In this document: positions 1-7,882 of the stretch, piece by piece
How positions within the stretch are numbered: position 1 is the stretch's first letter
Layout of the letters: each line of letters begins with the position of its first letter
Assembly: GCA_021107345.1 (NCBI GenBank)
Contig: JAIOSX010000130.1
Span: 1-11,442 of the forward strand
Length of the DNA stretch: 11,442 bases
Source: Candidatus Aegiribacteria sp.
GTDB taxonomy: Bacteria; Fermentibacterota; Fermentibacteria; Fermentibacterales; Fermentibacteraceae
Direction: 5' to 3'
Translations under genes and position numbers: made by a program
The notes under the pieces: model-generated
Databases searched by the model: none
Told to the model about the DNA's origin: nothing
Seen by the model: the letters and a program-made list of their open reading frames with translations, nothing else

Positions 1-2
1 GG

Positions 3-896
3 TACGGTGGTTTCACCTGGCCATGGATGATGTGGAACAGATGGAACTACGAAGCCGTCCGTGAAATCTGGGAAAACTGCTCTGCAGTAAGCGGAAACTA
101 CATGATCGAGGCCCACGAAGAAATGTTCGCAGCTCACGGAACCGATTTCGAATCGTTCTTCATGGATTATGGCTGCTGGAGATGGTTCACCGCAGATAAC
201 TGGTTCACCGGCCTCGGTATGTACAACGAGGAATCTTCTCTATGGACACCCGGTCCCAGGGTACTTCCATGGCATATCGCCACAACTCTGCCCTTCAGCG
301 GCGACCAGACCACTTACGAGACTGACCAATACGGTATCCACTGGATACGACTCGACCTGAGCAGTTACCAGGACGAGTGGATCCAAATGGATTTCAACGG
401 TCGTGATAACTTCGAATGGAGTCTGGGCGTCATAATGCAGGATGAAGGCGAAAGTTTCCACTTCAACTGGTACGAATGCTACACCCCATCCGGGGATATA
501 ACCGTTTCAGTGGACGCCAACGGATGGGATTATGCCATATTCTTCCCTACATTCCTGTCCAATTCTCCTCTTGATCACACATACACTTTCGACCTTACAT
601 GCCTGACAGGAATAGAAGGATCCCCTTCAACCACCGACCTTCTCAGCCTGAATGTTTCATCCAATCCGATCCAGACCGGCGACTATGTAACATTCAACCT
701 TCCTTCCAGCGGAAACGCCAGGATCTGTGTATACGATATGAGCGGCAGAATGGCCACAACTCTTCTCGACGAAGAGATGCAGGCAGGTTCCCACTCGGTA
801 CAGTTCGAAGGATCGGACCTGTCAAACGGAACATACTTCATCATGGTCTTCGCAAACGACCAGATCTCCGGACAGAAAGTGGTTCTCACCAGATAA
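3..896 (+). CDS. Secreted protein with T9SS type A sorting domain, probable metalloprotease-like; 5' end outside window
   Basis: The reading frame is open from the first full codon (position 3), so the start lies upstream and the internal ATG at 27 is not the true start. The last ~84 residues (from about 642) form a typical Por secretion tail: a beta-sandwich with SNPI, a YDMSGR turn, SNGTYF and a final basic VVLTR. This tail normally directs export through the type IX system and surface anchoring or release. The first ~70 residues, with AVREIWENC, AHGTDFESFFMDY and a Trp/Phe-rich end, resemble the post-catalytic helical part of the MXAN_6640/DUF6055-like putative metalloproteases. A beta-rich region follows (roughly 250-630). 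The HExxH site expected in those enzymes would be upstream, so protease activity is an inference. The sorting domain is well supported; the protease assignment is moderate. A terminator follows directly, so this gene ends its own transcript. Confidence 0.8.
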   Translation, partial: YGGFTWPWMMWNRWNYEAVREIWENCSAVSGNYMIEAHEEMFAAHGTDFESFFMDYGCWRWFTADNWFTGLGMYNEESSLWTPGPRVLPWHIATTLPFSGDQTTYETDQYGIHWIRLDLSSYQDEWIQMDFNGRDNFEWSLGVIMQDEGESFHFNWYECYTPSGDITVSVDANGWDYAIFFPTFLSNSPLDHTYTFDLTCLTGIEGSPSTTDLLSLNVSSNPIQTGDYVTFNLPSSGNARICVYDMSGRMATTLLDEEMQAGSHSVQFEGSDLSNGTYFIMVFANDQISGQKVVLTR

Positions 897-911
897 CCAT
901 TGACCTGGTAT

Positions 912-951
912 AAAAAAAGCAGGGATCCATTTTCAGGGTCCCTGCTTTTTT
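912..951 (+). terminator. Rho-independent terminator after the secreted-protein gene
   Basis: The left arm at 912-928 (A-run, then GCAGGGATCC) pairs with the right arm at 936-951 (GGGTCCCTGC, then T-run) with one G-U wobble and a 7-base loop. The right arm ends in six T. It lies 15 bases after the stop codon. The A-run/T-run symmetry means it could also stop transcription from the other strand, although no gene converges on it here. Confidence 0.92.
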
Positions 952-966
952 ACCTGTAAAGAACGT

Positions 967-995
967 TTGGCTATATTCACGGCTGCAGGCATAAA
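967..995 (+). promoter_or_regulatory. Candidate sigma-70-type promoter for the four-gene membrane unit
   Basis: TTGGCT at 967-972 (4/6 match to TTGACA) and CATAAA at 990-995 (4/6 match to TATAAT) are 17 bases apart. They lie between the upstream terminator and the Shine-Dalgarno at 1005, which is where a promoter for this unit is expected. Both boxes are imperfect and the consensus used by this lineage is unknown. Confidence 0.35.
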
Positions 996-1004
996 AATAG
1001 TCCC

Positions 1005-1010
1005 GGAGGT
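1005..1010 (+). promoter_or_regulatory. Shine-Dalgarno GGAGGT that fixes the TTG start at 1015
   Basis: GGAGGT is followed by four bases and a TTG codon that begins a classic lipoprotein signal peptide. This decides against the longer reading from TTG at 967, which would place 16 extra residues before the signal peptide and has no ribosome site. Confidence 0.8.
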
Positions 1011-1014
1011 AACC

Positions 1015-1779
1015 TTGATACGATATTTCGCACTGATACTTCTGCTCATTCTCACAGGATGCGGGAGAAATGTTGAACCGTATGATAACAGCGATTTGGA
1101 TTATTCTCCTATTATCATCATTCAGTTCAGTAAAACCGCAGTATCCTCCAGTCTGCCCTGGGGCATCTCAGATGGGCGGGACAATGTGTCGGCTGCAGTG
1201 CTTTTTCAGGACAATATCGCGGTCATACCGGAAAACAGCCGGCTGGTCCATGAAGCTCTTGAAAACGATATGCTTCTTGCTCTGGTAAGTGACAGCTGTC
1301 TTAATTATCCAATAAGCAATGACCACATCCAGATATGGATAGACAGCAGCGGCAGTGTTAAAACTCTTCCAGAGGAACTCCTTGATAAAGCATCGTGTTC
1401 CGCATGGTTGGATAATACCAGCCGTCAGGATATTCTCCTGCAATTGCTCGATATGTACAAACCTGATTTTATCCTCATGGATTTCAGAATTCCAGATGCA
1501 TCTTCAGTACTGCAGATAGCTGAGTACTGGACAGCACCGGATATTCTGTCTCGATTCATGGTTGTACTGTTCTGCTTTCCTGAAGACCGCAGTGTAAGGG
1601 GATGGTGCGCCTTTGCGGGAAAAGGGATAAATGGAAGTACCCCATACGGATTGACCGAATCCGGCCTCTTTTCCACTATCAGGCTGCTTGCGGGGCTTGA
1701 ATGGGTGGATGACCTGCCGGATAACATTCCCGCCCTTTCCATTCTTGAAGATACCGATGATATCTGGAGTCATCAATGA
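1015..1779 (+). CDS. Lipoprotein of unknown function with a weak alkaline-phosphatase-superfamily resemblance
   Basis: A 254-aa protein starting at TTG behind a strong Shine-Dalgarno. Residues 1-16 are a lipoprotein signal (hydrophobic run, lipobox LTGC, acylated Cys16), so it should be anchored in the envelope. I do not recognise the family with confidence. Residues 146-161 (MYKPDFILMDFRIPDA) resemble the 'ekPDlvlvh...pD' strand of type I phosphodiesterase/sulfatase-like enzymes. Residues 195-244, with RGWCAFAGKGI, then TESGLFSTIRLLAGLE and a final PALSIL, resemble their 'GP G...D.aPTiL.LLG' C-terminal segment. The protein is about half the length of those enzymes. No nucleophile Thr/Ser or metal-ligand set is evident near the N-terminus, so it may be a degenerate, non-catalytic relative. 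It overlaps the next gene by four bases (ATGA), implying translational coupling and a shared role with the membrane proteins that follow. Confidence 0.85.
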   Translation: MIRYFALILLLILTGCGRNVEPYDNSDLDYSPIIIIQFSKTAVSSSLPWGISDGRDNVSAAVLFQDNIAVIPENSRLVHEALENDMLLALVSDSCLNYPISNDHIQIWIDSSGSVKTLPEELLDKASCSAWLDNTSRQDILLQLLDMYKPDFILMDFRIPDASSVLQIAEYWTAPDILSRFMVVLFCFPEDRSVRGWCAFAGKGINGSTPYGLTESGLFSTIRLLAGLEWVDDLPDNIPALSILEDTDDIWSHQ

Positions 1780-3983
1780 GAAGGAATCTTATCGTTCGAA
1801 CAATAGACAGAATTTCTGATATCAAAGCCTCGGATACTCAGCTTATTGCGCTGTTTACCACTACAGTGATTGTGAGAAATCTTCTTGAATCTGTTTCGGC
1901 AGGGCTGCTTTTCCCCGCCCCAGCGTTCATCTTTCACTTTCCCATAGCGTACGTTTTTCCGATGCTTGGACTTACCGTATTGATGCACCTCTTCTCGGGA
2001 TATCCTCTGCGGAAGCTACTGCGCCTGATGATCTTCGCATGGACACTGACGCTACTTCCCCCCCTTCTGGATCTGTTCTTCGGAACATCATCCGCTATCG
2101 GTTATTTCCCTTTGAACAGAAGCAACGCATTGTTCTTCCTTTTGAATTTTTTCAATCCCGCGGTGGAACTGACCGGAACAACCGCAGGCATCAGGATAGA
2201 AGCCGCCATAGGGTGTGTTCTTGCCGGAGTATTCACATGGGCCATGGCAAAGGATAGAAGAATTCTGAAGGGTGTCGCTACAACGGTTGTTTTCGCACCG
2301 GTATTCCTGATATTCTTCACGTGGCCAAGTCTTGTGTACCTGCTGACTGTCAACCATTTTCCCTACGCCTCAACTGTTCAGGAATACTTCCAGTGGCATG
2401 CGGTCACGGCTCCGCATCTCACCGGCTCGATCCACTATACAATTTACCTTATTGATCTTCTGCCGGTTACACTCATCCTGGCATTCTTCTACAAAACCCT
2501 TAGCAACAACACCTGGAGAAAGTTAGCGGCTTCTGTAAGACATTCCTTCTGGGAAGCTGCAGCTCCCCTGGCCGGAGCTCTCAGCGTGTTTATTGCCGCA
2601 TCAGGAGTAATGACATTTGCCGATGCAGTATCAGTTGCCGGAGCTCTTCTTGCGGCACTTCTCATTCTTTATTCGCGGTTGGCAGAAGGAAGAGTACGGA
2701 CGGTAATGTGGATAATCGCAGTTTCCGCTTCATTCGCGGTAGGCTGGCACACAGCCGTCTTCGCTCTGATGGCTATTTCAGTTACACTGCTTCCGGGACC
2801 CGGCTGGATATCAAGAACCCTTTCCGCGCCTGCTCTGTTCCTTCTCGCGTCCAGTCCCGCGGGTTTCTCATGGGGAATCCAGGTGATTCCTGTGCTGGTT
2901 CTCTGCATGCTTGCACTGATGGCCCGGAAAACCATCCCTGGAACAATTGCCGGGGTGCTGGCGGTGATCTCAGTAACTCTTTTTTCACCGGATAGAACCA
3001 CATCAAAGCTTGAATATTACACCTGGCTGGTCGATGCTGTGAACAGAAACGGAAGACTGGATTATTCTCTCCCTATCGCAACCGCTGCAGCAGCCTGCGG
3101 CGGTGATATGCTTAATCTCGCGAAAGCGGAACTGGATGACGGGGACATGAACAGAGCCAGGTGGTCATACGAGATTGCCGTAATTGAGGGCTTTGATTCG
3201 CCTGATGCTTACAAGACCGGACTTAATCTGGCATTTTCACAGGGCATGACGGAGGAATTCGAATATCTTATGTTGGATTTGCTGTCGAACCCCGAATTCC
3301 TTGAACAGATGGATATCGCTGGAATAATAGTGGCCAGAGCAACCAGGGATACCGATACATTATTCCTGCAGAGGGCGCTTGAGCTGAACGGTCCATCACC
3401 TCAGCTGTTTCACGCCTTTTCAGCAGCCTGTTCAATGAACGGGGATATTGAAAGGGCAGCTTCCTGGGCCAGGGCAGCTGTTAGTCATCCCGATGCCCAG
3501 ACGAACCACTACGCCTGGGCAATCAATGTAACAGCCCTGGAAAACGGTAACTACGATTCCCTTTACTCCGAAGGTATCGAAAAATATCCAGGTTCCACTG
3601 ATCTCATGTCTTCGCGACTCATGGCGCCTGTAACCGCAGGCGGAACACCCGACCGGGAAGATCTTCTTGACATATGCCTAACTTTAAACCCGGCTTCACC
3701 TTCGATCCTCAGAACCGCAGCTGTCTGGTATCTGCGTGCTGACCGTGCTGAGGAAGCGATGGAATACGCTGAAAGGGCTGTTGCCGCATCCAGGGAACCG
3801 GATTCTGCTCTGCTTCGGATAGCGTGCCTGGCAGCCGTCGAAGCCGGAGACAGCAGCAGGGTCAGGATATATGCCTTTTACGGTTCACAGCTTTATCCGG
3901 AGGATGATTTCTTCAGCCAACTCCTCTCCGAATCATCCGGGGAACTGTCAACCACCAGAGCGGATACCGCTCAATCAGAATAG
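1776..3983 (+). CDS. Polytopic membrane protein with C-terminal helical-repeat (TPR-like) domain, function unknown
   Basis: A 735-aa protein; ATG at 1776 has GGAG at 1766-1769, six bases upstream. Residues ~21-405 are mostly hydrophobic, with about ten or more membrane segments (for example near 23-45, 50-72, 83-102, 141-158, 166-190, 221-238, 264-298, 308-338, 351-383 and 388-403). The remaining ~330 residues are soluble and helical. They contain TPR-like pairs around 525-575 (ALELNG..., then GDIERAASWARAAVSHPDA) and 655-710 (ADRAEEAMEYAERAVAASREP, then EAGDSSRVRIYAFYGSQLYPED). The same plan of membrane core plus repeat tail recurs in the third gene downstream (5459-7882). I cannot name the membrane family: I see no DxxxD pair of UbiA-type prenyltransferases and no DUF2723 motif. 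Its place between a lipoprotein and two GT-C-like proteins suggests envelope glycan or lipid-linked sugar work, an inference only. Confidence 0.88.
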   Translation: MRRNLIVRTIDRISDIKASDTQLIALFTTTVIVRNLLESVSAGLLFPAPAFIFHFPIAYVFPMLGLTVLMHLFSGYPLRKLLRLMIFAWTLTLLPPLLDLFFGTSSAIGYFPLNRSNALFFLLNFFNPAVELTGTTAGIRIEAAIGCVLAGVFTWAMAKDRRILKGVATTVVFAPVFLIFFTWPSLVYLLTVNHFPYASTVQEYFQWHAVTAPHLTGSIHYTIYLIDLLPVTLILAFFYKTLSNNTWRKLAASVRHSFWEAAAPLAGALSVFIAASGVMTFADAVSVAGALLAALLILYSRLAEGRVRTVMWIIAVSASFAVGWHTAVFALMAISVTLLPGPGWISRTLSAPALFLLASSPAGFSWGIQVIPVLVLCMLALMARKTIPGTIAGVLAVISVTLFSPDRTTSKLEYYTWLVDAVNRNGRLDYSLPIATAAAACGGDMLNLAKAELDDGDMNRARWSYEIAVIEGFDSPDAYKTGLNLAFSQGMTEEFEYLMLDLLSNPEFLEQMDIAGIIVARATRDTDTLFLQRALELNGPSPQLFHAFSAACSMNGDIERAASWARAAVSHPDAQTNHYAWAINVTALENGNYDSLYSEGIEKYPGSTDLMSSRLMAPVTAGGTPDREDLLDICLTLNPASPSILRTAAVWYLRADRAEEAMEYAERAVAASREPDSALLRIACLAAVEAGDSSRVRIYAFYGSQLYPEDDFFSQLLSESSGELSTTRADTAQSE

Positions 3984-3987
3984 CACA

Positions 3988-5472
3988 GTGTACAGACGAT
4001 ACGCATATTTCATTCTAATCTCGGCTGCTGCTGTAGGTTGCACAGCCTGGTTCACAGGCTCGGCAGATTTTGATTTCATCGACGGTTCAGAGTTCGCGCT
4101 CTGTGGAGGAAACCTGGAACTTCCCCATCCTCCGGGGTATCCTCTGTTCATTTTCATACTGAGACTGTTCTCCGTTATTGTTCCTTGTGCGAATGCTGAT
4201 TACTCCTTTTTTCGGATTGCCTCCGCTATTTTCGCTGGAGCCGGTGTAATCGCTGCCTATGCCGCCATAAGAAGTTTCAGATGCGGAAGGGCCGGAGCGA
4301 TAGCAGGCTCACTTCTCCTCTTCACTCTTGGCCCCATCATGGGACAGCTTAACATCGTTGAAGTTCACGGATTCGCGATTCTCCTTATATTGACTGCGCT
4401 TGCGCTCAGGAATTCACCATCCGGTCCTTATTTCTTTTCACTTTCACTCTTCGCGGGTCATCCTGTATCGGTTTTGTTTATGCCATCTGCCATGTCCGGA
4501 AGATTCAGGCAGAAATGGGTACTCTTCGGTATAATACCCCTGTCACTCTGGATGTTCATTCCCATAAGATCAACATTCCAGGCTGTATGCCATTATTCGC
4601 ATCCGGCAAACGCTTCCCTCCTGTGGAATTACCTTACATTGTACGGCTCAAGGCTGACACTGCCCACTCTTCGAGGATTAGAAGCCCTTTGCAGAAGCAC
4701 GGGATCACTATCGCTCGCGGTAATCGGAATTCTGGTTCTATATTCCAGGAAATGGTCCTGGGGGCTTTTCCTCACAACGGCCGCCGGGCTGGTTTTCCTG
4801 TCTGCCTACGCAATTCCGGATACCGCAAGCTTGCTCTGGATATTCCTGGTCCCTCTCTCCATCTGGGCATCCCTTGGACTGGACAGGATGCTGCTCGGCG
4901 GAAAGATCGAAAGAACCGCAGCATGGGTTCTTCTGCTGATATCAATACTGTCAGGCATATCCCATGCTTCCAGGAGGAACGATACGGCAGCATCGGTGAT
5001 TGCTCGTGATTTTATAAGAGGAGCCGGTTCTGAAGCAGTCTTCATATCGGTAGGCATGAATACATTCCATACCGCATATCTACTGGAGGTTGAGGATAGA
5101 AGACCTGATATATTGCCGATGGATATCTACAGATGCTTTTTCCGTATCCCACCACCGGCTGAACTTCCTGGCAGTATCCTTGGTAGACGGGTTTACGCAA
5201 CCCGGGGGTGGGACCATGATGAGGTGGATCTAAACGGGCTGCTGTTCTCAGCAGGCGATGAAACAGTTAACTGGGCGATATATGACATATATCGCTATGA
5301 AGGAGATGTTCATGATATATTCGCGTCTGATGAGATTGCTGAATTATGGGCAAGAAGGGCAATACAGACTGCGGATGAAAGCGAAAGAATTATCTGCGAA
5401 GAGAAAGCGCTGAACTATGTTGAGAACAGAATTGCTGAAGAAAGGATAAGGGATATACTTGAAAAATACTGA
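3988..5472 (+). CDS. DUF2723 / protein O-mannosyltransferase-like membrane protein (TMEM260-like, GT-C fold)
   Basis: A 494-aa reading starting at GTG 3988, four bases after the previous stop. Upstream ATGs at 3871 and 3904 would overlap the previous gene by about 80-113 bases and add an unlikely hydrophilic leader. There is no clear Shine-Dalgarno, so coupling to the upstream gene probably supplies ribosomes. The first periplasmic loop carries the DUF2723 signature: acidic motif IDGSEFA (Asp32, Glu35) followed by HPPGYPL at 47-53. Hydrophobic segments continue to ~residue 325. From ~346 a soluble tail has the usual family pattern, ISVGMNTFHTAYLLEVED then RRPDI (Arg372-Asp374). The family is predicted to transfer sugars from lipid-linked donors with an acidic residue on the first loop; bacterial members are little characterised. 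Relatives are often longer, with a TPR tail; this one lacks that tail. Family call good, substrate unknown. Confidence 0.88.
   Translation: MYRRYAYFILISAAAVGCTAWFTGSADFDFIDGSEFALCGGNLELPHPPGYPLFIFILRLFSVIVPCANADYSFFRIASAIFAGAGVIAAYAAIRSFRCGRAGAIAGSLLLFTLGPIMGQLNIVEVHGFAILLILTALALRNSPSGPYFFSLSLFAGHPVSVLFMPSAMSGRFRQKWVLFGIIPLSLWMFIPIRSTFQAVCHYSHPANASLLWNYLTLYGSRLTLPTLRGLEALCRSTGSLSLAVIGILVLYSRKWSWGLFLTTAAGLVFLSAYAIPDTASLLWIFLVPLSIWASLGLDRMLLGGKIERTAAWVLLLISILSGISHASRRNDTAASVIARDFIRGAGSEAVFISVGMNTFHTAYLLEVEDRRPDILPMDIYRCFFRIPPPAELPGSILGRRVYATRGWDHDEVDLNGLLFSAGDETVNWAIYDIYRYEGDVHDIFASDEIAELWARRAIQTADESERIICEEKALNYVENRIAEERIRDILEKY
5275..5295. repeat. Perfect 21-bp inverted repeat inside the DUF2723 gene
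   Basis: The left arm GCGATATATG (5275-5284), a single central A (5285) and the right arm CATATATCGC (5286-5295) are exact reverse complements. The repeat lies in codons for A-I-Y-D-I-Y-R. Its symmetry resembles a protein-binding dyad more than an RNA hairpin, since the loop would be too small without opening base pairs. It may also be chance. Confidence 0.6.
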
Positions 5473-7882
5473 ATCTGTTTCTGGAACAGGGATAAGATAT
5501 TCCTTTCTTCTTGCCGGATTCCTCGCGGTCTGCGCACTCTACTGTCTCACTCCGGTTCATAACGGCAATTTCTTCTGGCATCTCCGAAATGGAGAGGATA
5601 TCATTGAAACCGGAGAGATACGCACCTCCGATCCGTTCACCTGGACCTGCAGGGGGAATGTCTGGCTTCAGCATGAATGGCTGACGGAAGTATTCTTCGC
5701 AGTTTCCTGGCGGACCGGCGGTGAGGTCGGTCCTGTGATATTCAAAACCCTGATAATGGTATTCTCCGTACTGTTCGTGTGCCTTGCAGCAAGGAAAAGG
5801 GGAGCCAGCGTTCAGGCTGTGGTATTCTCGGGGTTGCTGTGGTTCACCCTGAGTCACGGCAGGTGGATAGTCCGGCCCCACATTGCATACATCTTCTTTT
5901 TCAGCCTCTACCTCTATCTTCTGGCCAGGGGGACAGGCGGCTTCCTGAAATCCCTTGCGATCTTCATCCCCCTTCAGATACTGTGGACAAATGCTCACTC
6001 AGGATTCGTCATGGGCTATTTCCTTCTGGGTATTCCTGTTCTGGAGAACCTGCTTTCGAGGAATTGGAGGGCTGTACTTCGCAAAGGGGGAGTTCTTTGT
6101 ATCGCGGTGCTGAGTTGTGGCATACACCCAAATGGTTTTAAATCTATTACATACATCACTGATATTTTCTTCAGACCTCTGTTCAGGCAGACGATAAGGG
6201 AATGGTGGAGCCCATTCCATTCAATGTATCAACCAGGCCAGAGAGTATCAACCACCGCTATTCTTCTTGTGCTGATACTCGTCGCGACATGGACCATGGT
6301 GATAATCAGAAGAAAAAAGATTGGGGCGGCGCATATTGCAGCCCTCGGGGTTCTTTCCATAGCTACCCTTCTTTCAAGCAGGAACATCGATATGCTTGCC
6401 CTCGCAGCTGTGGCCTGGACGGCCCCCCTCCTGAAGAGAATTCCTTTCAGCCTCTCTGCAGCCATGCTTGCGGCAACTGCTGCTGTTCCATTCATTATAG
6501 GAGTACCAAGGGAATTCGGCCCTCCCAGGCAGATTGGACTTGGGGTGGACTGGTCCATCTATCCAAGACAGCTGTCCGAATTCCTTGATGATAATGATGA
6601 GCTTCTGGAAACAAGGGTATTCAATACGAACGAAATATCAGGATACCTGGAATACGCTCTCGGGGAAAGGCTTTTTCTTTATATGGATGGTCGCTGCCAC
6701 CTGTTCCCTGAAAGGCTGTGGGCGGAATATCTTATTCTGGCATTCGCACCAATTGAAGATACGCACAGGGTCATGAGTATACTCGATTCTCACGGAATCA
6801 ATCTGGCTATATACGACTGGCCGAAAACCGATGTATCATCTGCATACACGCTCTCCGCAAGTCCTCTGTGGTGCCCGATATACTGGGACAATATCACAGT
6901 TGTATACGGCAGGATATCGTACCTTGAATCGATCGGATTCCAGTGGCACAGTTTTCCGGATATCGATCCGCTGTCCCCAAATATTTTTCTCGGTACACCC
7001 TTCTATCTCGTACCGGAATACTGGAAAAATCAGCTGCTGCTGGCATCATCGCCTCCGATGAACTTCCAGCCTTCGATAATCACAGCCACGTCGCTTCTTC
7101 TAAGTAATGGCTCCCTGACAAATTTGGATACTCTGCCCTTCATATTCGAGAATGACAGCCTGGAATTCGCACTTCTTTCAGCTTTGCGGGGCGAAGATCC
7201 GTGTATCGATGATCCCAGATTGAGCATCATACAGTCGTGGGCAGATGCAAGAGAAGGTAGATTTGATGAGGCCATTGAAGCAGCCCGGCTAACGAGAGAT
7301 GAAGTTCTCCTGGAATGCCTTGCTCTGCTTGCGGGTGAACCACCTTCAGATCGGTGTATACCTCCTTTGATGATACATCCCCGCGTATGGAACAGATACC
7401 TGACTGGAGATCTGACAGAGGGAGAAGAAATCATAGTGGAAGCCTCTGCACTGTTCGTCTGCGGAATGCGGGACAGATCCATGGATTCTGTTATTGCGGT
7501 ACTGAACAGATCGGAAGATCTTTCACCATGGGCGTTTGCCGTCTCAGGAGGCCTTGCGGCCATCGCCGGTATGGATTCCCTTGCTGTAATGTGGGGTGAC
7601 ACGGCATTGTCACTCAACAGAACTCCATATACACTCCTGATAAGGGGTAATATTGCCGGAATCACCGGCAATCCGGAACAGGCTGTTGATTTCTTTTCGG
7701 AAAGCCTTGATATCTCCGAAGTCTACCATGATGCGAGGTTTCAGAGGGCGAGATACCTCTGGATGATCGGTTCAATAGAAGAAGCTATGGAAGACTACCG
7801 TTTGCTGATGCAACTGAATTATCTTATGCCTGTTGCATTTGAATCCATTTTCGAATGGGGTGAATACTTCACAGAAGACTAA
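5459..7882 (+). CDS. GT-C-like multi-pass membrane protein with C-terminal TPR-like region
   Basis: An 807-aa protein starting at TTG 5459, 14 bases inside the end of the previous gene, with TAAGG at 5447-5451. It has the plan of a widespread, poorly characterised family of polytopic membrane proteins usually left hypothetical. The N-terminal loop has FFWHLRNGEDI (38-48), SDPFTWT (57-63) and HEWLTE (72-77). Next come WTNAHSGF (176-183), HPNG (223-226) and EWWSP (248-252), between about ten hydrophobic segments running to ~350. A soluble domain follows with FNTNEISGYLEYAL (388-401) and DGRCHLFPE (410-418). Residues ~590-790 are helical repeats, TPR-like at 725-785. In relatives I recall the first motif as D.D.WWHLR.GE; here it is NGNFFWHLRNGE, with Asn where Asp is usual. 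Location is the cytoplasmic membrane with periplasmic loops. A sugar-transfer role is inferred from the fold-like pattern and the DUF2723 neighbour. Confidence 0.87.
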   Translation: MKNTESVSGTGIRYSFLLAGFLAVCALYCLTPVHNGNFFWHLRNGEDIIETGEIRTSDPFTWTCRGNVWLQHEWLTEVFFAVSWRTGGEVGPVIFKTLIMVFSVLFVCLAARKRGASVQAVVFSGLLWFTLSHGRWIVRPHIAYIFFFSLYLYLLARGTGGFLKSLAIFIPLQILWTNAHSGFVMGYFLLGIPVLENLLSRNWRAVLRKGGVLCIAVLSCGIHPNGFKSITYITDIFFRPLFRQTIREWWSPFHSMYQPGQRVSTTAILLVLILVATWTMVIIRRKKIGAAHIAALGVLSIATLLSSRNIDMLALAAVAWTAPLLKRIPFSLSAAMLAATAAVPFIIGVPREFGPPRQIGLGVDWSIYPRQLSEFLDDNDELLETRVFNTNEISGYLEYALGERLFLYMDGRCHLFPERLWAEYLILAFAPIEDTHRVMSILDSHGINLAIYDWPKTDVSSAYTLSASPLWCPIYWDNITVVYGRISYLESIGFQWHSFPDIDPLSPNIFLGTPFYLVPEYWKNQLLLASSPPMNFQPSIITATSLLLSNGSLTNLDTLPFIFENDSLEFALLSALRGEDPCIDDPRLSIIQSWADAREGRFDEAIEAARLTRDEVLLECLALLAGEPPSDRCIPPLMIHPRVWNRYLTGDLTEGEEIIVEASALFVCGMRDRSMDSVIAVLNRSEDLSPWAFAVSGGLAAIAGMDSLAVMWGDTALSLNRTPYTLLIRGNIAGITGNPEQAVDFFSESLDISEVYHDARFQRARYLWMIGSIEEAMEDYRLLMQLNYLMPVAFESIFEWGEYFTED

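Noticed and set aside
967..1014. Longer N-terminus of the lipoprotein from TTG 967
   Set aside because: It would bury the lipoprotein signal 16 residues inside and ignore the strong GGAGGT at 1005-1010. The same TTG fits better as part of a -35 box.
1776..3005. UbiA-type prenyltransferase for the 735-aa membrane protein
   Set aside because: The number of membrane segments is compatible, but the two Asp-rich NxxxD/DxxxD loops are not visible. No assignment made.
4515..5009. Plus-strand open frame of 164 codons inside the DUF2723 gene
   Set aside because: It is the +1 frame of a gene with recognised motifs. The product is basic with no recognisable pattern.
5390..5998. Minus-strand open frame of 202 codons
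   Set aside because: It lies across the junction of two coupled + strand genes with clear family motifs, and has no plausible product of its own.
7030..7671. Minus-strand open frame of 213 codons
   Set aside because: It is antisense to the repeat region of the 807-aa protein, has Ser/Arg-rich low-information composition, and shows no ribosome site.
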